Shown here: one piece after another, positions 1 to 8,198 of the stretch
Layout: every line of letters starts with the position of its first letter
Position numbering within the stretch: the first letter of the stretch is position 1
NCBI GenBank assembly: GCA_018262855.1
Contig: JADFDO010000001.1
Span: forward strand, 186,001-250,000
DNA from: Methanolinea sp.
GTDB taxonomy: Archaea; Halobacteriota; Methanomicrobia; Methanomicrobiales; Methanospirillaceae
Length of the DNA: 64,000 nt
Reading direction: 5' to 3'
Notes under the pieces: model-generated
What the model saw: only the letters and a program-made list of their open reading frames with translations
What the model was told of the DNA's origin: nothing
Databases searched by the model: none
Made by a program: the position numbers and the translations under genes

Positions 1-163
1 GCATGTCAAGGCAGAGATCCTGTCACTTGACGGGTGCAGGAGAGTGAGAAGGGAAGGGGATCTCTCGTCATTTGAAGATGCCAGCACATTCGGCAGAGAG
101 CTGAGGCGGGATGCTCTCGAACTCATTCAGGAAGCATACATGACACTGGGGTTGAAAGAATGA
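1..163 (+). CDS. hemC: Porphobilinogen deaminase, C-terminal end (partial)
   Basis: Only the last 53 codons are in the window, read from base 2 to a TGA at 161-163. The segment (HVKAEILSLDG near its start, then a basic helix and a final LELIQEAY-like helix) resembles the C-terminal domain 3 of hydroxymethylbilane synthase, which joins four porphobilinogens into the linear tetrapyrrole. The stop overlaps the ATG of cobA by four bases (ATGA), so the two are probably translationally coupled. That pairing supports the call, because both enzymes feed sirohaem, cobalamin and F430 synthesis. The identification rests on a short tail plus context. Confidence 0.75.
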   Translation, partial: HVKAEILSLDGCRRVRREGDLSSFEDASTFGRELRRDALELIQEAYMTLGLKE

Positions 164-912
164 AAGGGAAAGTGTACCTTGTAGGATCAGGCCCGGGTGG
201 CCTTGGTCTCCTTACGCAGCGGGCCCGCCAGGTAATCGATCAGGCTGATGTTGTACTTTACGACCAGCTTCCGGGAGAGGAGGTATTGGCAACCTTACCG
301 GAAAAAGCTGAGAAGATCGATTGCGGAAAGTTCGGCGGAACACATACCCTTGAGCAGGAGACCATAGAAGCCCTCATGATCAAGAAAGCAAAGGAAGGAA
401 AACGGGTGGTCCGGCTCAAAGGCGGTGATCCGTTTCTCTTCGGCCGAGGGGGCGAGGAACTGGAAGTGTTGCGGGAGCACAACATCCCGGTAGAACTCGT
501 TTCGGGTGTCACCAGCGCCCTCGCGGTCCCCGGCGCTGTCGGTATCCCCCTTACCCACCGGAAATATGCCTCGCAGGTCACCATCATTACAGGGCATGAG
601 GAGCCGGGAAAACCAATATCCGGTCTTGACTGGGAGAACCTTGCGAAAAATCCCGGGACTCTCGTGATACTGATGGGAGTAAAGAACATCCCTGTTATCA
701 CGCAGAACCTTGTCTCCCATGGAAAGGATTCCGAGACCCCTGTGGCAATCATCGAACGTGGCTTAAGGCCTGACCAGCGTGTGACGGCAGGGACGCTTAG
801 GACTATCGCAGATCTTGTGAAATTACGAGGTGTGAGACCCCCCGCGATTATCGTCATCGGTGACGTGGTAAAGCTATACCGGGAAGACGGGCCAGGTCTT
901 GTCCCTTTCTGA
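160..912 (+). CDS. cobA: Uroporphyrinogen-III C-methyltransferase
   Basis: This 250-residue SUMT makes precorrin-2 from uroporphyrinogen III by two SAM-dependent methylations at C2 and C7. It is the branch point to sirohaem, cobalamin and F430. The N-terminal VGSGPGGLGLLT glycine loop, the GGDPFLFGRGGEE SAM-binding loop (about residues 88-100) and a VSGVTSALAVPGAVGIPLTHR segment are those of the family, and the length fits a stand-alone enzyme with no fused HemD or CysG domain. Its ATG overlaps the hemC stop. A T-rich run just after the stop may end transcription. The rest of the corrin pathway is encoded about 27 kb away. Confidence 0.95.
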   Translation: MKGKVYLVGSGPGGLGLLTQRARQVIDQADVVLYDQLPGEEVLATLPEKAEKIDCGKFGGTHTLEQETIEALMIKKAKEGKRVVRLKGGDPFLFGRGGEELEVLREHNIPVELVSGVTSALAVPGAVGIPLTHRKYASQVTIITGHEEPGKPISGLDWENLAKNPGTLVILMGVKNIPVITQNLVSHGKDSETPVAIIERGLRPDQRVTAGTLRTIADLVKLRGVRPPAIIVIGDVVKLYREDGPGLVPF

Positions 913-1170
913 TTTTTTTCGGATTTGTTCAGGTTGCTCTCTGATCCTTTCACAGGGTGAGAAAAGAACGGTCCAGATCAGTGCAGATCCAACGGATCGC
1001 TTGGGGCATAATTGTGAGAAGTGCGGTATTGATCTGGCGGGATGATGAGAAACCCCAGGGGCGCTATCCAGTATTGAGTGCAGCATTGAGAATAACCGTA
1101 GGAGAAGAATTCCAATTCTTTGGATCTCCGGGCAGGGTTCTTAACTGTTTGAAAAGTTCTCTTCTGCGTG

Positions 1171-1178
1171 AAAAAAAA
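1171..1178 (-). terminator. Oligo-T tract ending radA transcript
   Basis: Eight consecutive A on the plus strand, hence a T8 run on the minus strand, lie 12 bases past the radA stop. Euryarchaeal RNA polymerase can terminate at such U-tracts without a hairpin, and no strong stem is seen beside it. Confidence 0.45.
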
Positions 1179-1189
1179 GCGAGTGAAAA

Positions 1190-2161
1190 TTATACCGGTT
1201 TCAGACCGGCCTCTTCCACCATGAACGCTGCTTCTCCCTCGGGGAGGTTGGGGCTGTCCACCAGTCGGGCAATACGCTTTCCGCCCTTACTCTTCCTGAG
1301 ATAAATCCGGAAGGTGGCGGTGTGGCCTACGATGTTGCCCCCGATAGGCTTTGTGGGGTCCCCGAAGAAGACTGCCGGATTCGAGAGAACCTGGTTGGTC
1401 ACGAGCCCCACAGCATTATGCTCGTCGACCAGCCGGAAAATATCGTGGAGGTGCCGGTTCAGTTTCTGCTGCCGGGCGGCAAGGGTGCCGCGGCCTGCGT
1501 ACTCTGCCCTGAAGTGTGCAGTCAGCGAATCCACGATGATCAGGCGGAGCGGGTGATCTGAGTCTTTCAGTTCCTGGGCCTTCTCCTTCGCACTCTCGAT
1601 CATCAGCATCTGGTGATCGGAGGTGTGAGCCCTTGCTACATGGATATTCTCGAGGAAATCCTGCGGATCGGCGTCGATGCCGAGGCCGATCACCATCTGT
1701 TCAATACGCTCCGGCCGGAAAGTGTTCTCAGTATCGATGAAGATTGCCGATCCGGACAGCCCTCCCTCGTCTTCGGGGAGTTGCACGTTTACCGCTGCCT
1801 GGTGCGCCACCTGGCTTTTTCCCGACCCGAATTCACCATAGAGTTCGGTAATCGCCTGTGTCTCGATCCCTCCTCCAAGGAGGGCATCCAGTTCGGGAAC
1901 CCGGGTCCGGAGTTTCCGGACCTCCTTCCTCTGCTCGAAGACGTCCTTCCCCGTCCGGAAGCCCCCGAGATCCACCAGCTCGCGGGCTGCCTTGATCATC
2001 TTCTTCGCGGTCGACTCACCTATCTCGGCGGTCTCCGCGAGATCCTGTGGAGAGGCCGTAGCAATGCTCTCCACGCTCAGGAAACCTGATTCACGCAGTT
2101 TCTCGGCCGTGGTCGGTCCCACGCCGGGCAGGTCTTCAATTTCAAGGGGTCCGTTGCTCAT
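1190..2161 (-). CDS. radA: DNA repair and recombination protein RadA
   Basis: RadA is the archaeal RecA/Rad51 recombinase that forms filaments on single-stranded DNA and catalyses strand exchange. The 323-residue protein begins with a helix-hairpin-helix DNA-binding domain ([17 protein letters not shown], about residues 10-26). The ATPase core follows, with Walker [10 protein letters not shown] at about 110, Walker [22 protein letters not shown] and the L2 region [22 protein letters not shown]. It has normal length and no intein. An AGGTGA ribosome site sits five bases before the ATG. It lies just behind the rpa gene on the same strand, so two single-strand DNA partners are neighbours, but a TATA box within the end of rpa suggests radA also has its own promoter. 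Confidence 0.97.
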   Translation of the reverse strand: MSNGPLEIEDLPGVGPTTAEKLRESGFLSVESIATASPQDLAETAEIGESTAKKMIKAARELVDLGGFRTGKDVFEQRKEVRKLRTRVPELDALLGGGIETQAITELYGEFGSGKSQVAHQAAVNVQLPEDEGGLSGSAIFIDTENTFRPERIEQMVIGLGIDADPQDFLENIHVARAHTSDHQMLMIESAKEKAQELKDSDHPLRLIIVDSLTAHFRAEYAGRGTLAARQQKLNRHLHDIFRLVDEHNAVGLVTNQVLSNPAVFFGDPTKPIGGNIVGHTATFRIYLRKSKGGKRIARLVDSPNLPEGEAAFMVEEAGLKPV

Positions 2162-2194
2162 TTTGATTCACCTGTTCGTGGTGAGGAAGTAGAC

Positions 2195-3529
2195 TCACCC
2201 ATTTATATCTTGGCGGCCGTGCGGGGCGAAAGTATTCCCGTTACCCGTCAGGCTGATCAGGGCATCAAGCCTTTCATCCAGTTCGGCAGGATCGGGCAGG
2301 TTTTCTTCCCAGGACAGGATGGTCAGCCGCTTTCCCGCCCGCCTGACTTTTGCCCTGATCTCATGGCCATGAGGCAGAGGTGAGAGAACAACATACTGCC
2401 CGTCGGAAGTGTCAAGAAATGTCCCTTCGGGTGTGAGCAGTACCGTTCCAGAGATTTCCTCTTCGACCGTCTCACCGCCGTTCTGCACCTGGATAAAGCT
2501 CCCCCTCCCCGCATGCAGTTCGAGTTCCCCGCTCCTTCCAATCTTCGCAGAGACCAGGTAGAGCGTTACCTGCTCGCCAGAAACGAGGCTCTTCCCTGCA
2601 TGTTCTCCCCACAATACCACGTGGAGATCATGCTCCCCGTCCGTAATGACAAGGTTACGCACGCAGGATGCCCTCCCATCTTTGGTGGTGAAGGTATGCG
2701 CAGGCTGGCAGGAGCGGATGGATCCGGCGACCGACAGGGTGCTGCCCTCTTTCGCATCGGGGAAGGTATCAAGTCGGACAGGCACCTCCTCATCAATGAC
2801 CTCGACCTCACTCTTCTCATCGATGCTGAACTCCCTGCCTGCCTTCCGGACCTTCTCAAGGGCATTGTGTATCCTCAATGTCATCCCTTCTGTGATCCCG
2901 TCAAGGAGGCCCGGTGACCAGCACACCATGCGGGTGATTCCGTCAACAATCCCGACAATAAGATCCCGCATCTCACCCTCCGTTCCATCACGCCGCTGCA
3001 CCATGCGGGGATCGCTTATCGCCATCACCGTCACAGTAATCTCCTTCCTCTTTGGGGGTGCAAGAGAGGGTTCCACCTGTGTCGGCCCCACGATCTCAAC
3101 CATTGACTGGCGCATGGCCATGACCGTGATCTCGCTGGCAGACCTAGCCGGATGCCGTCCTATCACTTCGAGGACGTCACCTATCGCGATCTCCTGGCCT
3201 GCGATTGCCTTTTCATCCCAGAGGATTGCCCTTACCTGCCCGGTCTCATCGCCAAGGATGATGCTTGTCACAAGCCCCTTCTCTCCCCCGGGCCTCTCAA
3301 ATTCCCGGGGGGGATTCCGGGCAATCACCTTTCCGAAGAAGGAGAAGAGGGTGGATCTCCCCGAAAGATCCTTTATCTTGACGTGGTGACGCCCGCAGTC
3401 CTGCACCACCATCATCGCAGCTGTGACCTCATCAACGAGATCACCGCATGCTTCCATCTTCGCTTCTATCCGTCGTTCAAACTCCTCCCGTGAAAAGAGA
3501 TCATCCACGAGAGCATAATGGAACTGCAC
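2195..3529 (-). CDS. rpa: Replication factor A, single-stranded DNA-binding protein (OB-fold)
   Basis: This 444-residue protein is an archaeal RPA with several OB-folds in tandem. The N-terminal region (about 1-50) is helical. OB-like units follow at about 50-150 (VKIKDLSGRSTLFSFFGKVI, then ILGDETGQVRAILWDEKA), 165-265 and 285-380 (LVITDGEHDLHVVLWGEHA), each with the strand pattern ending in a Trp such as LWDE, CWSP or LWGE. It protects single-stranded DNA in replication and repair. I see no CxxC zinc finger, unlike the RPA41 type. It begins 15 bases after the lysA stop and is followed by radA. The number of OB-folds (three or four) is uncertain. Confidence 0.88.
   Translation of the reverse strand: MQFHYALVDDLFSREEFERRIEAKMEACGDLVDEVTAAMMVVQDCGRHHVKIKDLSGRSTLFSFFGKVIARNPPREFERPGGEKGLVTSIILGDETGQVRAILWDEKAIAGQEIAIGDVLEVIGRHPARSASEITVMAMRQSMVEIVGPTQVEPSLAPPKRKEITVTVMAISDPRMVQRRDGTEGEMRDLIVGIVDGITRMVCWSPGLLDGITEGMTLRIHNALEKVRKAGREFSIDEKSEVEVIDEEVPVRLDTFPDAKEGSTLSVAGSIRSCQPAHTFTTKDGRASCVRNLVITDGEHDLHVVLWGEHAGKSLVSGEQVTLYLVSAKIGRSGELELHAGRGSFIQVQNGGETVEEEISGTVLLTPEGTFLDTSDGQYVVLSPLPHGHEIRAKVRRAGKRLTILSWEENLPDPAELDERLDALISLTGNGNTFAPHGRQDING
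2202..2208 (-). promoter_or_regulatory. Putative TATA box of radA
   Basis: The minus strand reads ATATAAA here, about 40 bases upstream of the radA start. It overlaps the last codons of rpa. An archaeal promoter at this spot would start transcription near 2175-2180 and give a short leader containing the AGGTGA ribosome site. Called from motif and spacing only. Confidence 0.4.
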
Positions 3530-3544
3530 GGGAATTCACTTCCT

Positions 3545-4837
3545 TCAGGAAAGCCAGGGGGGTGTCCGCATGGTGGCGGTGAGGTCATCGACAGTCTCTG
3601 CCCTCCTCATGAGGGCGGGAGTCCCATCGTGGATGAGCACTTCGGCACAGCGGGGCCTGCTGTTGTACTGCGAGGACATGGAAAAACCATATGCACCCGT
3701 GTCAAGGATTGCGACAAGATCGCCAGCCTTTATCCTGGGAAGGTGGCGATCGGATGCCAGGATGTCCCCCGTCTCGCAGATCGGGCCGGTAATGGTGTAA
3801 GTCTCTTCAGGGATGTGGTTCACACCGTGGGCAAGCACGATCTCGTGGTATGAATTGTACATCACAGGCCTGACAAGGAGGTTGAACCCGGCATCGACGT
3901 TGACAAAATTCTTGTGCGCTTTCTTGACAGAGTTCACCCGGCAGAGAAGCACCGTCGAATCCGCAACAAGCGACCGGCCAGGTTCGACCCAGAGCTCCGG
4001 ATCTATGCCAAGGGATTCTGTTCCCTTCTTTATGATCGGGGCTACCGCTGCCGCATACTCAGCAGGTCCTGGCGCTGTCTCCGTCCCGTGCCTGTACGGA
4101 ATCCCGAGACCACCACCGAGATCGATGAAATCGAGTTCAATTCCCATCCCCGCAAGATCCGCCACGATCCGCATCATCACGTCTGCTGCTTTCCTGAACG
4201 GCTCAAGGTCGAGTATCTGGGATCCGATATGGCAGTGGATACCTGCAGGCCTGATGTGAGTGCATCCCAGCGCCTCCCTGTAAGCAGAAGGGATGAGATT
4301 ATGCGCGATCCCGAACTTACTGGTGGCAAGCCCCGTGGCTATCTTGGGGTGTGTCGGGACATCAAGGGCAGGATTGACACGGAACGCGATTCTGGCCGTC
4401 CTCCCCATGCTCCCTGCCACCTGCTCGAGCTGGAAGAGCTCATCGAGCGAGTCAACCGATACCGCGATATCATGCTCGACCGCGAGACGGAGATCGCGCT
4501 GGCTCTTCGAACTTCCGTTGAAGAGGAGTTTTTCGCAGGGAATTCCTGCAGCGAGAGCCAGCTGGAGTTCCCCGGATGAGAACACATCGGCTCCTGCTCC
4601 CTCCCTTGCGAGTGCCTTTATGATGGCCAGGTTGCCGTTCGCCTTTGCTGCGTAGAGCACCTGCACCTTCGGATAGAGTGATCCGAGTGCAGTATGATAA
4701 TCCCTGTATTTCGCGATGATGCGATCCTGGTCAGTGACGTAAAGAGGGGTCCCGAAACGGTCTGCAAGGGAGCTGCATTCGATACCCCCTATGGTAAGAT
4801 GGCTTTCCCTGATACCCAGGTGCGGGGGAAGCGTCAT
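3545..4837 (-). CDS. lysA: Diaminopimelate decarboxylase
   Basis: This PLP enzyme (430 residues) removes CO2 from meso-diaminopimelate to give L-lysine. The PLP-lysine motif is VLYAAKANGN (about residues 60-69). The glycine loop FIDLGGGLGIPY, HCHIGSQI, the EPGRSLVADS segment and the C-terminal CETGDILASDR and GAYGFSMSSQYNSRPR motifs follow in family order. Its ATG overlaps the stop of dapL by four bases (ATGA), so the last two lysine steps are coupled. LL-DAP still needs the epimerase DapF, which is not in this window. Confidence 0.97.
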   Translation of the reverse strand: MTLPPHLGIRESHLTIGGIECSSLADRFGTPLYVTDQDRIIAKYRDYHTALGSLYPKVQVLYAAKANGNLAIIKALAREGAGADVFSSGELQLALAAGIPCEKLLFNGSSKSQRDLRLAVEHDIAVSVDSLDELFQLEQVAGSMGRTARIAFRVNPALDVPTHPKIATGLATSKFGIAHNLIPSAYREALGCTHIRPAGIHCHIGSQILDLEPFRKAADVMMRIVADLAGMGIELDFIDLGGGLGIPYRHGTETAPGPAEYAAAVAPIIKKGTESLGIDPELWVEPGRSLVADSTVLLCRVNSVKKAHKNFVNVDAGFNLLVRPVMYNSYHEIVLAHGVNHIPEETYTITGPICETGDILASDRHLPRIKAGDLVAILDTGAYGFSMSSQYNSRPRCAEVLIHDGTPALMRRAETVDDLTATMRTPPWLS

Positions 4838-6012
4838 GGAGCCATTGCCTCCATCCTTCCAAGGGCTTCCCTGATGCGGTCGGAAGACCGGGTGAGTGCA
4901 AACCGGACGTACCCGGCACCTCCAGAACCGAACCCTATACCCGGCGTGACCACGATCCCTGCTTCATCAAGCATTCTTGTTGCGAAGGCCATGCAGTCCG
5001 CGACAGGCATCCAGACGTAAAATGTCGCTTTCGGTGAATCAACCGAAAATCCCAGCTTCCGGAGTCCGGCTATCAGTACATCCCTCCGCTCCTGGTAGGT
5101 ATGGCAGGCCTCACGGACACTGTCGTAGGATCCGGAAAGCGCACAGATAGCCGCCCTCTGAACCGCATCAAAGACTCCCGAGTCGACATTTGTCTTTACT
5201 CTGCCGAGGCCGGAAAGGATCTCTGCATTTCCAACAGCCATCCCGACCCTCCACCCGGTCATGTTATAGGTTTTAGAGAGGGAATGCATCTCGATTGCCA
5301 CATCCATGGCTCCATCCGTCTCGAGGAACGAGGGGGCCTTGTAGCCATCATATGCAATCTCGGAATAAGCATTGTCATGGACGATGATGATATTGTGTTC
5401 GCGGGCAAATTCCACTGCTTCCTCGAAGAATCCTTTCCGTGTCACCGCAGATGTGGGATTGTTCGGGTAGTTGAGAAACATTATTTTTGCCGCAGATGCC
5501 ACCTTGCGGGGTATGTCCTCAAGCACTGGGATGAAGTGGTTCTCTGCGGAAAGGGGCATCTCGTGGACCCTGCCCTCGGCAAAGAGAGTTGAGGTGCGGT
5601 AGACGGGATAGCCCGGGCTTGGTGCAAGCACATAATCCCCTGGATTGACGAACGCCTCGGGTATATGCGCGATCCCATCTTTGGACCCCATCAGTGCGAG
5701 AACCTGCTCTTTTGGATCCAGGTCCACGCCAAACCGGCGCTGGTACCATTGGGCCACGGCGGCCCTGAAGTCCGGCATTCCGGAATAGGAGGGATAGTGG
5801 TGATGCGCCGGGTCTCTTGCCGCCCGGCAGAGCTCATCAACCACATGGGGAGGAGTTGGAAGGTCAGGATCACCTACCCCGAGATCGATCACATCCACCC
5901 CTGCCCTCATCTTCTTCGCCTTCATTTCGTCGATCCGGGCAAAGAGATAGGGGGGGAGCGCCCCCATTCGTTCCGCGTACATGTGAGGAAAATATGCGTT
6001 CTGCTCATTCAT
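4834..6012 (-). CDS. dapL: LL-diaminopimelate aminotransferase
   Basis: This 392-residue fold-type I PLP aminotransferase converts tetrahydrodipicolinate directly to LL-diaminopimelate, the short lysine route used by many methanogens. Visible motifs are DLGVGDPDLPTPPHVV, YPSYSGMPDFRAAVAQWY, LNYPNNPTSAV, HDNAYSEIAYDG and SLSKTYNMTGWRVG, where the Lys binds PLP, and the Arg in GYVRFALT near the C-terminus for the substrate carboxylate. Pairing with lysA through an ATGA overlap makes DapL more likely than a general aspartate or alanine aminotransferase. It is divergent from cutA across a gap of about 170 bases that must hold both promoters. Confidence 0.92.
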   Translation of the reverse strand: MNEQNAYFPHMYAERMGALPPYLFARIDEMKAKKMRAGVDVIDLGVGDPDLPTPPHVVDELCRAARDPAHHHYPSYSGMPDFRAAVAQWYQRRFGVDLDPKEQVLALMGSKDGIAHIPEAFVNPGDYVLAPSPGYPVYRTSTLFAEGRVHEMPLSAENHFIPVLEDIPRKVASAAKIMFLNYPNNPTSAVTRKGFFEEAVEFAREHNIIIVHDNAYSEIAYDGYKAPSFLETDGAMDVAIEMHSLSKTYNMTGWRVGMAVGNAEILSGLGRVKTNVDSGVFDAVQRAAICALSGSYDSVREACHTYQERRDVLIAGLRKLGFSVDSPKATFYVWMPVADCMAFATRMLDEAGIVVTPGIGFGSGGAGYVRFALTRSSDRIREALGRMEAMAP

Positions 6013-6183
6013 TAATGATCACCACAGGGGCTCCCAAAACAGGCATTCCATGGTTCCGGATCTGGTAAAACTACATAAAATGGCTGTATCGTTACAATAT
6101 CATTATATTCCGCGCCCGGGTAGCTACCACTAGGTGCACTGCTGCCTTGAAGGATTATGCCAGGAATCGCACCCGGAGACGCA

Positions 6184-6519
6184 ATGAGAATGGAGCAAGA
6201 CGAGATAACACGCACAAGGATTATCCTGTCCACGGCATCGAGGGATGAAGGTCCGGCAATTGCACGGCATCTGGTAGAGAAGAGACTCGCTGCATGCGTG
6301 AACATGGCAGAGATCCGATCAGTCTACCACTGGGAGGGGAGCATGTGCGACGATCCCGAGGTACTCCTCATCATCAAAACCACATCCGACAGGGTCCCCG
6401 ATGCCATGTGCGCGATCCGGGATCTTCACTCATACGATCTTCCCGAGATGATCGTCGTCCCTGTGATTGCCGGGTATCCACCATACCTCTCCTGGGTGGA
6501 GGATGAAACCCACCAATGA
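6184..6519 (+). CDS. cutA: CutA-type divalent ion tolerance protein
   Basis: CutA proteins are small trimeric ferredoxin-fold proteins linked to copper tolerance in bacteria; their role in archaea is unclear. The sequence shows ILSTASRDEGPAIARHLVEKRLAACVN, VYHWEG, the LLIIKTT strand, HSYDLPEMIVVPVIAG and the final YLSWVEDET, all hallmarks of the family. An earlier in-frame ATG at 6157 is too close to its purine stretch, so I prefer 6184, which has GGAG five bases upstream (111 residues). Its stop overlaps the start of the fdhD-like gene (ATGA), so it probably opens that operon. Confidence 0.93.
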   Translation: MRMEQDEITRTRIILSTASRDEGPAIARHLVEKRLAACVNMAEIRSVYHWEGSMCDDPEVLLIIKTTSDRVPDAMCAIRDLHSYDLPEMIVVPVIAGYPPYLSWVEDETHQ

Positions 6520-7289
6520 ATACGATCCAGGTCAGGGGACTCCAGGTCAGGAAAGGTTCAACCTTTGAGATCGAGGATACCGTTGTCCTGGAAAGCACCT
6601 TCTCCCTCTATCTGAACGGAAGATTCTTTTCCGGGATGGTTGCGAGCAATGATCGCCTTGAGGAGCTGGGTGCAGGCTTCATGATCTGCCAGGGGCTTTC
6701 CGATAGGATAACGAACGTAACTGTAAAGGGACAGGACATCTTGGTGGATGCTCCAATCACAGATATTCCTGCCCGCGAGATCATCTCCACCGGTGCAGTC
6801 GGGGTGAGCAGATCTCCCGATCCTGTAAAATCTTCACTTTCCCTTGATATTGCGGATATTTACCGCATAACAAGTGAGATCGAGACAGAAACGTGGAGAA
6901 AGACCGGAGGGGTCCACTGCTCAGTCCTGTTTTATCAAAAGGATCTCCTTATGAAGGCAAGTGACCTGGGGAGGCATAACACGGTTGACAAAGTCGTGGG
7001 ACATGCGGTCCTCAAGGGAATCGATCGCTCAATGTGCATCCTGGGCTGCACCGGGCGGCAGCCCAGGGACATGGTCACCAAGGCCGCCCATGCGGGCATA
7101 CCGGTCATAGTATCCCGGGCCGCAACTACGCAGCAGGGGATTGAAACGGCACAGAAGGCAGGCATCACCCTCATCTGTTTCTCGCGCGGCGATCGTTTCA
7201 CGGTGTATACCCACCCTGAGAGGGTATCTGATCTTCATTGCAACCCTGCCCCGGAGTCCAGCCTGGATGATAAGAGAGATGAGGCCTGA
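6516..7289 (+). CDS. fdhD: FdhD-like formate dehydrogenase accessory protein, CxxC lost
   Basis: FdhD transfers sulfur from a cysteine desulfurase to the Mo/W-bis-pterin cofactor of formate dehydrogenase. This 257-residue protein has the core of the family: an N-terminal beta region with GRFFSGMVASNDRLEELGAGF, GGVHCSVLFY, ASDLGRHNTVDKVVGHAVLKG, and TGRQPRDMVTKAAHAGIPVIVSRAATTQQGI followed by GITLICFSRGDRFTVYTHPERV. The conserved CGxCG sulfur-carrying loop, expected near residue 92, reads STGAVGVSRS and has no Cys. Cysteines instead appear in GGVHCS and in MCILGCTGR. It may therefore be an altered FdhD. It sits between cutA and the DUF1890 gene. Confidence 0.85.
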   Translation: MNTIQVRGLQVRKGSTFEIEDTVVLESTFSLYLNGRFFSGMVASNDRLEELGAGFMICQGLSDRITNVTVKGQDILVDAPITDIPAREIISTGAVGVSRSPDPVKSSLSLDIADIYRITSEIETETWRKTGGVHCSVLFYQKDLLMKASDLGRHNTVDKVVGHAVLKGIDRSMCILGCTGRQPRDMVTKAAHAGIPVIVSRAATTQQGIETAQKAGITLICFSRGDRFTVYTHPERVSDLHCNPAPESSLDDKRDEA

Positions 7290-7313
7290 TCGCAATATTC
7301 TTGATGTGTAGGA

Positions 7314-7799
7314 GTGGGTAGTATCGCTGAAACAAAGGAAAAAAAAGAGGCACTTCTCGTGCTGGGATGCCCCCAGGTCCCAGTTCAGACCGGAATCGCA
7401 CTTTATCTGATGTACGGGCTGCGAAGACACGGGGTAGTCCCTGTTGTCGCGGGCAACCCGGCAGCGCGGATGCTTGTTGAGGTCTCGGATCCCCTTCACC
7501 ATTACGTCGGGGAGATGATCGACATCGATACCTGCATAGGTGACCTTGCTGACAAGAAACGGGCATTCTCCTATTACATTGTGTTCATCCACAACGACGC
7601 AGGTGTCTCGTATGCTGCAACTATCCAGTCGATCACCGGGAAAACGATCGCAGCGCTCATTTACGGGGAGCATTTCCAGGACATCGCCGGATCGATAGAC
7701 TTCCCGTGTGAGAAAATATCTGCAAAGGCCGTCCACAACCCAATGCCCATGAAGAAGAAGATAGACGAGGTGCTCCCATGGCTTGTATCGAATCTCTGA
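7314..7799 (+). CDS. DUF1890 family protein, methanogen-specific
   Basis: This protein of about 161 residues has no known function. I recognise it as the DUF1890 type by LLVLGCPQVPVQTGIALYLMYGLRRHG and the VVAGNPAARMLVEVSDP segment, which suggest a Rossmann-like start, and a C-terminal helix ending in VLPWLVSNL. The best in-frame start is a GTG at 7314 with little room for a ribosome site, so the start is unsure. It follows fdhD by 24 bases and overlaps the DUF1894 gene by 22 bases. That arrangement suggests a co-translated pair, perhaps connected with formate or F420-linked metabolism, but this is inference from neighbourhood. Confidence 0.82.
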   Translation: MGSIAETKEKKEALLVLGCPQVPVQTGIALYLMYGLRRHGVVPVVAGNPAARMLVEVSDPLHHYVGEMIDIDTCIGDLADKKRAFSYYIVFIHNDAGVSYAATIQSITGKTIAALIYGEHFQDIAGSIDFPCEKISAKAVHNPMPMKKKIDEVLPWLVSNL

Positions 7800-8053
7800 A
7801 ATACGATATCATTCTCCAGGGAGCCTCCTTTAAAGAATGCAGGGATTTCGTAAGAGCGAACTGCAGCGAGTTCGTCACCGTTGATCCCGGATTCAGGATA
7901 TTCGAAAAGGCCATTATCGGCGTTCCCCCAATCCTGATAGGGCTTGATGGTGACGTGATCACGTTCCCCTTTACGAAACCATGCTATGGCACCTACCTTC
8001 TCAGGACCGAGAACCCTGCTGAAGCCGCACGAATCCGGGCGCTCAAAAAGTGA
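7778..8053 (+). CDS. DUF1894 family protein, methanogen-specific
   Basis: This 91-residue soluble protein resembles the DUF1894 family: YDIILQGASFKECRDFVRANCSEFVTV, then ILIGLDGDVITFPFTKPCYGTYLL. It has two Cys in the first 40 residues and one at about position 70, and no membrane segment. The start lies inside the end of the DUF1890 gene, so the two are probably made together. The function is unknown. It ends the cutA-fdhD-DUF1890-DUF1894 run; a T-rich stretch (cttttttccc) just behind the stop may be a terminator. Confidence 0.85.
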   Translation: MACIESLKYDIILQGASFKECRDFVRANCSEFVTVDPGFRIFEKAIIGVPPILIGLDGDVITFPFTKPCYGTYLLRTENPAEAARIRALKK

Positions 8054-8198
8054 TACTTTTTTCCCTTGTCCTAATCCCGTCATTTTATTGTGCTGGCAGG
8101 TAACCCGACCATGGGATAACATGGGTTTTCTAAGGGTCCCAGGAAACAACCTATATCTTCCCGCGTGTTGAGAGTCTTTCTCTGTGGTGGAAGGATCC

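Noticed and set aside
2646-3389. Open plus-strand frame of 247 codons opposite rpa
   Set aside because: It is antisense to a clear OB-fold gene, is rich in Ser, Arg, Thr and Pro as shadow frames are in GC-rich DNA, and matches no family.
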